64,000 nt of DNA from assembly GCF_030272615.1 (NCBI RefSeq), contig NC_081405.1:158397954-158461953 (forward strand). Direction: 5' to 3'. Source of the DNA: Cryptomeria japonica (lineage: Eukaryota; Streptophyta; Pinopsida; Cupressales; Cupressaceae). Below are positions 1 to 12,100 of this stretch, one piece after another. The notes under the pieces are model-generated. The model ran no database searches. It was given only the letters and a program-made list of their open reading frames with translations, and was not told the DNA's origin. Every line of letters starts with the position of its first letter. Position 1 is the stretch's first letter. A program made the position numbers and the translations under genes.

Positions 1-3000
1 AATCTTGACTCCCTCTTTTGAGACAATATGTCCTAACAATTTGCCCTCCGTGACGCAAAAAACTAATTTCTTAGGATTCATAGAAATCCCGTGCTCATGA
101 CAATGCTATAATATTGCACTCAAATCCCGGAAATGATCTGTCCTTTTTTTTTAAAACACTGTGAGGTCATCCAGATAAACTACAATTATTCTATCTCGAA
201 AATCCTTGAAAGAGGAATCCATAGCCCTTTGAAAAGTGGCTTCGGCATTTATTAAACCAAAAGGCATGCGGTTGTATGCGAATGTTCCCCATGGAGTGAT
301 GAATGTTGTCTTGTGCTGCTCATGTTCTGCTATAGATATCTGGTTATAACCAGAAAAACCATCCAACATCGACATCATCTCCGGCCCGGACACTGTCTGT
401 AAAATGTGATCCATATTTGGTAAGGCGTAGTTGTCCTTCAAGCTTGCTTGATTCAAATTTCAAAAATCAATATAGATACAAATTTCCCCACTTTTCTTTC
501 TTACGAGCACAATGTTAGCTACCTAGGTGGAATGGTGGATTGGATATATGATTCGGGCCTTAAGCATTTTCTCAACTTCCTTAGAAATTGCATCCGCCAT
601 GATGGGATTAAAGGTCCTTAATTTTTGCCTAAAAGGAGAGATGCTTGGCTTCAGCGGAATCTGATGTTGAAAATGTCCATTTCTAAACTCCTTCAGATCG
701 TCATAAGACCAAGCAAAAACATCAATGTACTCCTTAAGCAGTGTACCAAGTGCTCTCTTTTCCTCTGCAGAACAACACCTGCCGATTGTCACTTCTTTTG
801 GATTAGCTTCATCTCCCAAATTTATTTTCTCATAATTTCCTTTCCCATCATCCTTGGGAACTTTATTACCTATGAATGCGTCATCTCTGGTGAAAAATCT
901 CTCTAGTGTCACTAACCCCCTTGGAATTTTGTTACCTTTAAGCTGAATAAAGCTATTTGTAGGATCTACTTCTGGATCTGGACTGAACTCTTTGCAAACA
1001 CTCTCAGAGCCTTCAAAATATGACTGAGAAAATGATTGAGCACATTCTAGGAAATCTTTGATCTGTGCATCTGCATCAAAAACCTGCCAATGATCTACAT
1101 TATCAGGAACACTGGGCCTATAGATCATTTCAATCCTATATGAGTTATCTTTAAAATCTGGATATGGTAATAAAAGTGAGGCAGACACGGCCAATGAATC
1201 TGCCCTACTATTTTGTTCCCTCCGAATTGCTTCAATCGAGAAGGCATCAAAGAATTCTAACTCATCCCAAACTCTATTCCTGTAATGCCTCAACTTGTCA
1301 TTCTTAACTGTATAGACATTCCTCACTTGCGTAACTATTAACTCTGCATCACCTTTGACTTTAAGTAACTTAATTCCTTTACATTTAGCCTCACTTAATC
1401 CCAATAATAGTGCCTCATATTCAACAGTATTATTAGTGTTTTTAAAATCCAACTTGAAGGAAAAGGGGAAAACATTACCAGTTGTTGACAGCAAAACCAC
1501 CCCTGCTCCAGAAACGGAGTTAGCGCAGCTTCCATCAAACTCCATCTGCCATAGTCCACCAAGTTCATCAGCTGTCTTATCCGTTCTCTTTTCACCAAGT
1601 GCAAGGACAAGATAGTTTCCAAACTCACACTCCTGAAACAAAATCTGGGCTTTCAGGTTATCTAAGGGAAATATAGTATACTTATTCTTGGGTTCAAGTT
1701 CAAGCTTGATTTTCTGGTTTCCAAGGGGAATAACGGCTTTAGACCAGTCCATTTTGATTTCACCCCCAAGATCCTTGCAAAACCTCCTACTCAGAAGCAT
1801 TCCGTAACTCACTGGAATATCAGCAACCAGTATAGTTAATCTTACTCTTTTGTTTGGACACGCTGCCAGCACTGCCTGAACGTCCTTTACCTGACCAATA
1901 AGAGGAACCTATTTTCCATCCATTGAAAAGCATCTCCCAAACATTTTAGTAAGGGTTAAACCTAAAGATTTAGCCACAGGAGAAGGCATTATATTGTCTA
2001 AGGCCCCTGAGTCAATTATGCAATTACTTAACTTTTGGCCATTTAGGAGAAGGGAAATATAGAAAGGTTCAAGTTTCAGATTTTCGGCCTCATGCCCAGA
2101 CCTTGTGTCATGAAAAGCATAGGGATCTGCCAGATTAGCTAATGAGCAGGGGATAGATGAAGACCCTTCGGTAGTAGCTAAATCACTATTTTCCATACAC
2201 CCGTGTACTTGAGACTCTGAAAAGGAATCCCCTTTAACGTATTTGACCAGTTTATCCAACTCTTTTGGGTTAAGCTTTAAATACTCAGTGGTAGGTAGTT
2301 GAACGGTAGAGGCCTTACAGAATTCGATGATATCAAAGGAGGAAGAAGAGGAAGAGCTCTTATGATCTTCATGGTTCCTTTGCAAAATCTTAACCTTAGG
2401 AACCTTTGAAAAACTATTACCTGGAAGATCTTTGCTTTTGAAATTGTTTCCAAAAGGTTTCACAAAGGAAGAAGACTGGGAGGTTCATTGATTCCTTGTT
2501 AGGATCGCACATGAAGAACCTTCAAGAGTTGCCAAAATGTTACTACCCTTTTCTGAATCTGACTCATATTCGAGGTAGAATGTTCCAGAGTCGCCAGGTG
2601 TCTCTTGAATTCTTTCTGCTTTAGTGAACTCTCCTAATTCATCATTTGTGTTTTGCATCTAAACGTGTCTTATCATATCGGGGCATGAAACCCCATCATG
2701 ATCAGTGGTAAGATGAAATGAACACATGACACCTTTTTCAGGAGGTGCCTCTATCTGTAATCTTTGTGGAGCTGCAGGAAGTTGCAACGGTCGTCCATAG
2801 TTATATTGATTTGAGGTTCTCCTGCTTATATCTTGATAAGGTTGTGGATAAGAGTTTCCAGGCTTAGGTATTTGCCTCTTAAGAGAAATCATATCATTGA
2901 CAAGCCGTTGAACAACTGGATTGGTAGAGGACGTAGAAGCCTGAGATTGTCCCTAAGGAGTTTGTACATCTTTCCTCCATTTGCCAGCTGTTATCAGATC

Positions 3001-3792
3001 ATCTTCAAGCTCTATAGCTTCATTTTGTGCAGTTTCTAGGTCGGTCGGCCTACTTCTTCTGAGGTGAAATCCTACATCAGGTGGCATGGAATTTACGAAG
3101 AAACATCGCTGATTATCTGCAGTTGGTCTCTTGGCTTGAGGAATTTTGTGAATAATCTTATTATATCTTGCTACATAATCCTTCATCGGCTCATGAATTT
3201 CCTTCTTCATCTATGTGAGTTGAGCCAGTAGCGTGTGTTTATCATCAGCGCTTTGAAATCTTTTTTCAAAAGCAGTTTTCATTGTTTGCCAGTCAGTTAT
3301 GGATCCTGCTTGCAACTGGCTAAACCATTTTGCTGCCCCTTCAGTGAGGGTCTGGGCAAAAGGCCTAACAGCCACGTCCTCATATTGAACTGCTAGGATT
3401 CCCCTTGCCACATTAAAAGAGTTCAAATACTCTTGAACTAAAACTTTCCCATCACCTTTATATTTGGGTAAAACATCCTTTGCTCCTTTGGGTAGTGGAT
3501 TATGGGCTGCGAGAGCAAGAGGTCCAATAGCTGCACCCCAGGGTTGAGCCATAATGAATACTGGATGAATGGTTACAAGAGGTGGAGCTTGAATTCCAGT
3601 AAGTGTTAGTGCTTGCCAAGGGGAAGAAGAAGATATAGGAGTAACTCTGTCAGGAGATGAAGGTCTGCTTTTGGCCTTCCTTCTAGGAGTAAAACTTGGG
3701 GCAAATGACAGATTTTGCAATTCTTCAAAACAGTTATCAATTACTCCTTCTTTTCTTTGTGCTCTAGTATATGGATGAGAATCTAGGATGAT
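1..3792 (-). pseudogene. Ty3/gypsy retrotransposon gag-pol, decayed and cut by the left window edge
   Basis: The polyprotein would package element RNA, cleave itself, reverse-transcribe and integrate. Read right to left, one frame runs to the window edge without a frameshift. It shows a gag domain (W-F-S-Q-L-Q and S-I-T-D-W-Q near 3240-3340), a spacer, an aspartic protease (I-I-D-S-G-A at about 2002-2019), an RNase H, then reverse transcriptase with Y-L-D-D near 165-180. About nine in-frame stops break it, near 3211, 2953, 2659, 2487, 1909, 523, 466, 151 and 106. The first ATG is unclear; the open frame extends to about 3792. Integrase and the other LTR lie outside the window. The family call rests on the motifs and the primer site. 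A Tat-like lineage is an inference from the RNase H type. Confidence 0.88.
1177..1554 (-). other. RNase H domain lying between protease and reverse transcriptase
   Basis: The domain reads M-E-F-D-G-S-C then G-A-G-V-V-L. The four acidic positions expected of an RNase HI-type nuclease are present: D (1534-1536), E in N-N-T-V-E-Y-E-A (1420-1422), D in G-D-A-E-L-I-V (1351-1353) and D in R-E-Q-N-S-R-A-D-S-L-A (1201-1203). Standard Ty3/gypsy elements have RNase H after reverse transcriptase. Tat-lineage plant elements are known to carry an additional archaeal-type RNase H, and the D-G-S and R-E-x-N-x-x-A-D-x-L-A motifs fit that type. Whether a second RNase H follows reverse transcriptase cannot be seen here. 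Confidence 0.85.
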
Positions 3793-3921
3793 TAAACCAG
3801 GTTACTTCAAACAAGACGCAATCTCAACAATCTTCCTGCACTCCAAACACTTTTGCTTATTATGGGCTCACATTTATGACATACTGGTCTATTGAAAAAT
3901 TTGGTTTTCTCTTTGTTTCGT

Positions 3922-3939
3922 TCCCCAGCAGAGTCGCCA
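3922..3939 (-). other. Primer binding site of the Ty3/gypsy element, probably tRNA-Arg
   Basis: On the minus strand TGGCGACTCTGCTGGGGA lies six bases after a TAACA terminus and upstream of gag. This type of primer site is common in Tat/Ogre-type plant elements and is usually ascribed to tRNA-Arg. The assignment is from memory of the family, not from an alignment. Confidence 0.7.
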
Positions 3940-3945
3940 AAAATA

Positions 3946-4880
3946 TGTTAGTGAACAGATTTGCTCTTTGCATTTAAATGATTAATTTTAAAACTCGATT
4001 ACCTTCTTTTAAGAACAAATGGCTCACTGAACAGTTGGATAGGCGTTTGTTCAATCACCTCCCTCTGAATTTTTGCCTAGGTACAGCTCCCTATCTAAAT
4101 TTTTCATAAAGTGTGTTTTTTTTTTGTTGTTTTTATATTTATATCCAAATGAAAAGATTTTAACCAGAAAGCATATAAGGCCGCCTATATCATTCTTGGA
4201 TGAAAGGCTATAACTTTCCTCATATCTCATAAATAATGGAAACTATCTTCTTAATTTTCAAAGTATGAAATTACAGTAACTGAAACAAAGTTCAATATAC
4301 TTCTTCCAAATAAAGACGAACAGATTCAAAGAAAATGAATGCACCCGCAAACATGAATCTTTTCCAGAGTAAACAACACATTCAAATGAAAGAACATCAG
4401 AGGAATAATGAAAAACTGCAATGAAATAATCAAATATTGTTACTTGATCGGATGAACATATGCAAAGACATGTTATCTATTCGGATTCAAAATACATAGA
4501 TCTTTCTTCTCCCCAAAAATGATATGACCAGATTTCATATATATATCTTTATGTAATCAAAGACATAATGATACATCTACTAATATTTTTCCACCATGGA
4601 TCTCAACCATCTGATTCCTCCTTTGATTAGGAATAGAAAATATCAAAACAAACACACGTCCAAGTTTTTTTAAAAATCAGTTACTCCCCAAAACTAACCC
4701 TTCTACCATCGATTCTACTTAATTTATAGTCTAAACGGAGGGGTCTCCCTAAAAACTCGACCACTCCCCGATAAAACAGTTACGAAACCAACATAAAGTA
4801 TTTTGGGACAGTTGTCCTGAAGTTTTTGCATAACTATGAAAAATGTTTTTTTTTAAAATAAAGAAAACTAGCCCAAAGCA
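3946..4880 (-). repeat. Probable LTR next to the gypsy primer site
   Basis: The minus-strand LTR would end TAACA, seen as TGTTAG at 3946 on the + strand, directly beside the primer site. The interval up to about 4880 is AT-rich and non-coding and lies between the gag-pol frame and the end of the 1025-codon pseudogene. No second copy is in the window, so the outer boundary is a guess. If this is an LTR, the pseudogene to its right either belongs to a tandem neighbour sharing it or is unrelated flanking DNA. Confidence 0.45.
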
Positions 4881-4891
4881 GATGTATTATG

Positions 4892-7800
4892 TCATATTTC
4901 AGCATCATCCTCTTCTCCGTCTTCGCAAGTGTCATGAGTAGTCATGAGTTCTTGGATCATTGATTGGCTTGGGACTTTCATTGTATTAAGCTTCGCCTTT
5001 GCCACCTCTTTATTCCACTTGTGTTGCACCATCTTCTCTGAGTGCTTCGGTAGTTGATCATTCCCAATCAAAACCATAGATTCAATCCTAGCCACTTTGG
5101 TTATATCCTCTGGCGTGAAACTACTCCTAACTCTGATCTTCTCCATGTTCAACCAGAAAGACTTGACTGCTTCCTATGTACTTGACCCATAGATTCCTAG
5201 TTCCCAGTCATGATCGGGATTAACCACATTATTATCTTTGACAATACTGCTCTGCAAATCCTGGAGTTCATAGACGGAGGTTTTCGCATCCGTAATTACC
5301 GACTGAAAGGTGAGCACCCACCACATGATAGTTTTCTTTAGCACGAAAAGTTGGCATTCTTCAGATACCAGCTTAATTGAATGTTCTGTCAGAAATCTGG
5401 TAGTTCCATACTCTTCGATTTTGGTAAACAGAGGCAGGACATTTTGCCATTTGTGCTCTTCTTTCTCCCATTGTACAAGCTGATTTTGGATTTCAGAAAT
5501 CAGGCCCTGTACCTCATCACAAAACTTTCGAGAGTCGGTAATGTATTTTTCACCATCTTTGATTACTTGTTCAATCCATTTTTCAACCGCTTCAGTGATG
5601 CTCTTAGCTTGTTGAATTTGATTCATCAACTTCTTGTTTTTCAGAGAAGTTGGATCAAAATTCTCAGTGGCATGGGATATTGGAATTGCTCCAAGGCAAC
5701 CGATGCTATCTATGAACTAAGCCAAAAAACTTATATGTCTTTTAAGTTCTCGTTTCTCCCATCCATCCTTCTCTGACCGGGTTAGCATCTTCTTCGCTGA
5801 CACTTGAAAAAAATGATTATCTGTATCCCTGCTCATCTTTCCCAACTCTACTTTTGTGATTTCAAAATCATTAGAACTGGCCTCTTTGTTCTCATCTTTT
5901 GGTTTGTAAGAGGCAATTTCTGCCGTCTATTTACCATATTCCTTGTCATTGTTTAGGTACGTGGTGGTCTTGAACCTCTTTGGCTTTGGACCCTTCTCAG
6001 AGTACTTGGCAACCATCTCCTGAATTGGAATGGTCACAGGAAGAAAGCTCCTTTTCTTGTTCACTGAGGTTGTTAACCATTTAGAAGTCGCAGCAGAATG
6101 AGAAGTTCCCTCAAACATCTTTGGCAGTGGCGTCATAGCCACAGTCACCATTTGGGAATCTAGAGCATGAGAAACTTCACCATCCAAATCTTCAAATTCA
6201 AAGATCGGAGCTTCAAGAACGACATCTTTGACTCCCATATCCTTGACCTGGTCCATCCTCCTCTGGGCGACACTACGTGATTGAGTATGCTGAGGGGTAC
6301 TGAAATCTAGAGTTGGGCTAGGTCTGCATCTAGGTTGAGCTGACTTGATTTCCTTACCTGCACGAACACGAGCACTGTTAGAAGGACGTTTTGGTGAAGA
6401 CATACTTCTCGTAGAAAGAGACTTGGCATCTGGCTTCATTGCTTTCTTCTTGACCACCCATGCCACGGTTCTGTCCAGAACTCATTCGGTTCTCAATTGA
6501 ATGTCATCATTTTCCTCCTCATCCCAATTAATTGGGGGCATTTCAGTCTCTGCGTGGGCTAAATACCCTGGTTCAAACAGTTCAAGATAATCTTCTTCAA
6601 GCCCTTTAATATCTATCTTTATTTGCAGAGAAATAACCTGTTCCAGCACCAATCTCATATTTTCTCTTTTGAAGACTTCAAGTTCATCTGAACAGTCTTC
6701 CCAGAAATCTTCTAACTGTGGCGTGGGAAGATAAGGCATTAAGCCAAGGCTCCGAGAAAATCCTTTGTTGTCAAACCCTTTTCTTTCAACATATAGAGAG
6801 AAATTAAAATTTCTAAGGTCTGCTCCTATACTTAGTGCATCAGACATTGAATTACAAGATAACACTCCCAATTGTATTGGAAAATGACCTTCCCACTTGT
6901 CCTTAGGTTGTGCCTTCTTGACCACGGAAGTCAGTTGTCTGCATACTTCTGCTAGGACAAAACAATCAAAATAAAAATGCGGAAGGTTGAAGGGTTCCTC
7001 TTCAAAGCCTCCCACTCGTATATAGAAAAAGCGTGGGAACTGGATGTAAAAGCTTTCGAACTTCTTAATCAAGGACTGTGCATCATCTGAAATTCGCTTG
7101 GCTTTGGTACCTTTCAGTTCATGACACATATTGCCTAGGAATGCATTATGTACCCTTCTGAAATCTTGTAGGGCATTGTCTTTTTGTAGCATTGGATAAA
7201 ACTCATACACCGGAACATCTTCCTCAGTGAGCTGCTTGGGTATACCCATTAGCTCCTTAACACAGGCCAGACAATACAAAAGATACGAGGACATGAAGAA
7301 GTTTTGTTGAAATTGCTTGGCTAAACTCAACTGCTCCCTCATTGAATCAGCAATTAACTCTGCCCAATCCAAATATTGTTTTCCTTCCAGAACTAATTGT
7401 ACATAGCAATATATCCAATCATCAAAGCTATAAGCTTCGGCAGAACCTTTGGCTCGATGCAACAGAAGCATTACATCATGGATATGTGGCAACATGTGGT
7501 TCTTGTTAGGATTTTTAGGTAGTCTAGAACCACCTCTCTGAGGGACCTTCAACCAGAATTTTGCCACATTATTCCTCTGTTCGGCTCTATCTGCATTGAA
7601 GTCACTAATTGACTGAGCAGGAGAGAAATTAGAAAACTGATAATCCGGTATCTTGAACACTAAAGCAATCACTTCATGGTTAATGGCAAGAAGGGTTTTG
7701 CCATTATCTCTTTTAATAGTCTCAGATACAGGGTCATATCTGGCAATACACTCCCGAACCAGCTCTGGACAAGGAATTGCTGGAGGAAAGGTTGCGGCTT

Positions 7801-7969
7801 CTAAAAGGCCACTACTCAAAATCTCTATACAAAAAGACTTATCAACACCCCTGAACACCCTTTCTTTCAAATCTTCAAGGTTCTCACCCTTTAGTTTAGT
7901 ATCACTAACTATGGCTTCTGTGGACGCCATGCTAAAGACGTTTCCAAACAAGTGCAGGGTGGACTTCAT
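4892..7969 (-). pseudogene. 1025-codon retroelement-type protein gene, broken by four stops
   Basis: From the ATG at 7969 to the stop at 4892 the frame is continuous over 1026 codons with no indel. It is broken by TGA near 6479 and TAG near 5927, 5717 and 5171, each one transition away from a common sense codon. The first 490 residues form a folded-looking, helical domain with many aromatic residues. Next come a basic, serine-rich linker, a helical C-terminal half and an acidic end (E-D-G-E-E-D-D-A-E-I). I do not recognise a catalytic domain. The plan, and phrases such as A-I-N-H-E-V-I-A-L-V-F-K-I-P, recall the second ORF of the two pol-less LTR elements in this window and plant-mobile-domain-like proteins. 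That kinship is inferred. The bases just upstream allow a 5' UTR intron. Confidence 0.7.
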
Positions 7970-7987
7970 GATTTCAAAACAAGAAAC

Positions 7988-8066
7988 CTAAACTTGATTG
8001 CAGTGAAACCTTCCGTATGAGAGAAAATGCAAGGGAAAACACTAGAGAAAATAAGGAAAGACTCAC
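7988..8066 (-). promoter_or_regulatory. Possible 5' UTR intron upstream of the 1025-codon pseudogene
   Basis: On the minus strand a strong donor (AAG then GTGAGT) ends at 8067. An acceptor (TTTAG) opens at 7987, 18 bases before the ATG. The 79-base interval is T-rich, as plant introns are. A TATA-like TTTATATTATCC lies further upstream near 8123-8134. No transcript evidence exists here. Confidence 0.35.
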
Positions 8067-8101
8067 CTTCACAGCTGTTTAATCAGAAGACGGCTAGCAG
8101 C

Positions 8102-8454
8102 AAGAAAGATTCCTATCCAGGGATAATATAAACACAAATCTAGTAGCAAGTAGCAAACGCAGAACACAAATGATTTTCATACCTTATAGAGAAAGGTAAT
8201 AATACAAACACATTAAATGCAATGATTTCACAATTTCATTCCGAATGTGGCAAATTGATAGATTAGACCCCTGCACGCATGCATTGAATGCATGGCGGCG
8301 TACTTTAAGAAACTGCCAGTTCCCGAAACGTTCACTTACTTCAAAAAAGCCAAAGAATGACATCACTTTACAATATGGTTCTGCCTCTTCGTATTTAGCA
8401 ATAAATGCACTTCTCGAAACATCAGAAACCGCGGGACCCACCAACATTGAACCC
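8102..8454. other. Unassigned, no gene recognised
   Basis: This stretch holds a short minus-strand open frame (8184-8474) with no recognisable motif. I see no repeat structure. It may be the promoter side of the pseudogene to the left. Confidence 0.5.
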
Positions 8455-8790
8455 ATGTGAACATCTTGAACCAACTTCTTGAGTGTTCAAGTAGTTCAAG
8501 ATGTACGCTATGTCAAATTGTTGACCACTTTGCCATGTTGAACACGTTGAACATATTTGAACCCTTTGAACTTAGTTCAACAAGTACAATACAAATGTTA
8601 TATCACCGAACAAGAAAAACTTTATTAAAGAGCCGCTGCAAAAACTTAGAGAAAATGTTAGTACGAAGAACCTTTCCTGAACACCTTGGAACCTATTGAA
8701 CCTAAATGAACATCTTGAACCTAGTTCAGAATGGTTCGACATGTTCAAGGAGTACAAGGAATTGTCCGAACTTGAACGAAAATGACTAGA
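8455..8790. repeat. Cluster of TTGAAC/GTTCAA hexamers
   Basis: About fifteen TTGAAC or GTTCAA hexamers, some one base off, occur in some 335 bases in both orientations. Spacing is irregular, often 8-15 bases. It is neither a simple microsatellite nor a clean tandem repeat. Function is unknown. Confidence 0.7.
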
Positions 8791-8903
8791 GAAAGGACTT
8801 GAACCAAGGTAATATGGTATGAACTAGGACTCCAACATAAAAAAAAGGAAAATATGACCCACTCTCGGCATGAAGAATAGATGACGCGGTAACAATATAT
8901 ATA

Positions 8904-8907
<4 letters not shown>

Positions 8908-8940
<33 letters not shown>

Positions 8941-9125
8941 AATGTATATATATATATATACATATATATATACATGCATATGTATGTATATATACATGTG
9001 TATATACATGTATATATATACATGTATATATACATGTATATATATACATGTATATATACATGTATATATACATATATATATGTATACATATACACACATA
9101 TATATATGTATATATATATATGTCA
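8908..9125. repeat. CA microsatellite passing into a TATATACATG-type repeat
   Basis: A (CA)n run from about 8908 is followed by TA runs and many copies of TATATACATG up to about 9125. Long open frames on both strands here are by-products of the repeat. Confidence 0.9.
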
Positions 9126-12100
9126 CATATAGTATACATCATAGTCATATAAGTGTCATTAATGATACTAGCAAACTTATCAATCAATTATTACTCAAAT
9201 ATAATGGTTGAATGGCATGCTCAACAATATGTGAGCAACTATGTTATATTGGTCATATTACTTATGAAAAACTAAACACACTATGTTGACCATATTCTCT
9301 AAACAAGGTGGTGATAGACTATATTGAGTCAACCACATTCTATATTGTGGAAGTGATATTAAGCCAACCACATGGATAATATAATCCATGGCTAAGGAAA
9401 TGATAATATAATGAATTACAAATTAAGTGAAATGATGAGAAGGCGGCATCAAATACTTATGTTAATCTATCTATTATCAAAACCAATGTAAGAAGATTTT
9501 ATTCAGCGCATAAATTAATTGAATGCTTGTTGCCACTGTGCTATTATCTTGAAATTTGTTAAAACTCACTATAGTGAGTGAAAGAATCCTTTGCATTCAA
9601 TTTGAAATTCATTGGAATGGAATTGGAACTCCTTGAAATGAAACGTAATAACTATAACTATTTTAAAATGGAGGGGAATAGATAAAATATTGAAGTCAAT
9701 ATGAATATACAGAGGCAAAAGCCTTGTTTTATGACACACACGGGATATAATATGATATCTGGTTCTTCATTACTATCGGGATCTAAGTGAATAATTTGTT
9801 ATCATCTCTTATGCTGAGTGAATAGCAGAAGGCTCTTTGGCAGTCTGAGAAATAAAATAGAGACACGCCTGGAAATGAAAACAAATGTTAGAATCAAACA
9901 TAAAATTACAATTCTCTCAAATTGTAAATTATGTCTTTTGTAAACAAATATACAATTCTCTCAAATTGTAATTCATGGTACAATACATAGAAGTAAACAA
10001 TATGAACTTATTATAAATGGTAGATGATCGTAATTTACATCACTACAAGGTTTCATGTAGAATGGTATAGAGTGGTATTCAAAATTAGAGTTCAATGAGT
10101 CTCTAGTTTATGTTAGTATGCAGTTAGCATAAGAGACAACTTTAATGGCTACTACGACTAAACCTCATATATTGGTTCTAGCTGAGCAAGGTGGTGAACA
10201 CTAACTACATGTTTAATCATGTTTTCAATTATGAAAACCTTTGGCCAAAGTGACATTGCACTAAGCGAGGCTGCGAGTGTCAAACAATTAACATGATTCA
10301 GATGCACCACCTAGTCAGAGGTCATACTAGCTAGGAGGTTCCTATCGTGTGTGACTAAATATAGCTGTATAGGGTCAAAACATCAGTCTCAGATGGTATT
10401 AAACCTATTAACCTACTTATACCCTTGTGAAGGGTAGGGTTGCTTTCAGTAGAAAAATGTGAAGGAGATCACCAAGTTTATGGTTAGGTGGTAAATTGCC
10501 CTAATGAGACTTTCCCTCTGGTTAGTTACTTTGCATGATAAAGAAAATTGAATGGATCACCAAATGTTGTAAACTCTAAACTCCTTTTGGACTTTATATG
10601 TAATGTACTCAAATTTAGAATAGTTCTTCAATTGTTTATATGCTCTTTACTTGTTCTTGAATAATTGTTGTTACTTCTTACTTATAGAAAAGTTAATTAT
10701 TTTTCATGTACTCGTATAACAAAAAATTATTACAGTTCTATGTTGTTCTATGTTTTGTCAGTTTATTTTTTTATTATTGTTAAATTACATTTAAGTTTAG
10801 GCTAGTAGTTTTTGCTTGTTATAGGTTTCAAAAAAAAATATCATCTTAAAAGTTGGAAATGAAAGGATTTTTATTGTTTTATACAATATTATAAAGATGG
10901 AGCTTGAGTAGTATATGTAGACAACATTGATAATCCTTAAACCTACAAGAGTAGATATGTGACTCCTCAACAACCCTAGAATCCTTGGTAGACAAAATAG
11001 ATTTCACAAGAGAATATGGCAAGATAACTTGCATAATTATGTATTGATTGAATATTATAATATACAATGAGGAGCATTAGTTATGCATGCAAGCTATGAT
11101 AAGGTATCAATAAGTACCCTTGATACAAACATGAAAAGTCAATGCAAATATTAAATGGCTAAATGAACAAAAATAAATAATAGAACATGGCCCCATTATA
11201 ACCAACTTTTAGATAGGATACAAGGAAAAATAATTAAATCTTAAGTAAACTTAAGATGTGAATAAGTTCCCACTAATAACTAGACAAAAAATAACCTCTT
11301 TCACATTAACAAAAAATAGATAGACTTTGACAAGTGTTTTGCTCTTTCTCTAAACAAGTTAAATATGTTTGGAGTCGCATGGAGTATGATATGATAGTCA
11401 TGATGGATGCAAAAAATATTTTTCTCTAGAAAACTAATTATCTTTTTTAGTGTGTGTAGTTTATGCAGCTTGTATCAACTCTTGTATTTATCAAATTAGT
11501 CTTTTGTTTAACAAGTGTTTTTTATATTCTTATGATTTTTTTACATTCTATTTGGTTTTTATTTCTTAGTTTTAAAATACCCCGTGGAACTACCTCTTTA
11601 TTGATATGATTTGAATTTGTAATTTTATAGAATAATTTTTAAGTCCCCATTTTTCTTAATTTTTTTATCAACCATTTTCTTTGTTCATTCATATGAAACA
11701 TTGAAGGAGGTTTTCAAAGATATGTTGCATGAATTGGCTACATGGTTGAAAAATAACCATGGAACAAATCAAGGATTTGTTGGATGTACATTTTTATGAT
11801 TTAGTAGACAAACCTATGTTTCATTTACCAATAAATGGATCCAATTTGAAAGGGTTCTATGAATTACCACTACGATACCAAACAAATGCCTCTCATTACT
11901 GTAGTCATTCTTTCCTGTGTAATTTTCCATACCCAATAGCAAGTACAATTTCTTAAATTAAGTTTATGAAAAAGGAGATCTAAAACCAATTACTAGATGT
12001 GTCTCATCAAATCTTGAGTTGTAGGAATGTGCTTGGTAAGATTCAAAGAATAATTTTTTTTTCAAAATCTAAATTTGTAGAGATTCCACCTTTTACTTGA

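Noticed and set aside
8745..9211. Overlapping open frames rich in Y, I, M and C
   Set aside because: Products of the CA and TATATACATG repeats read in all frames.
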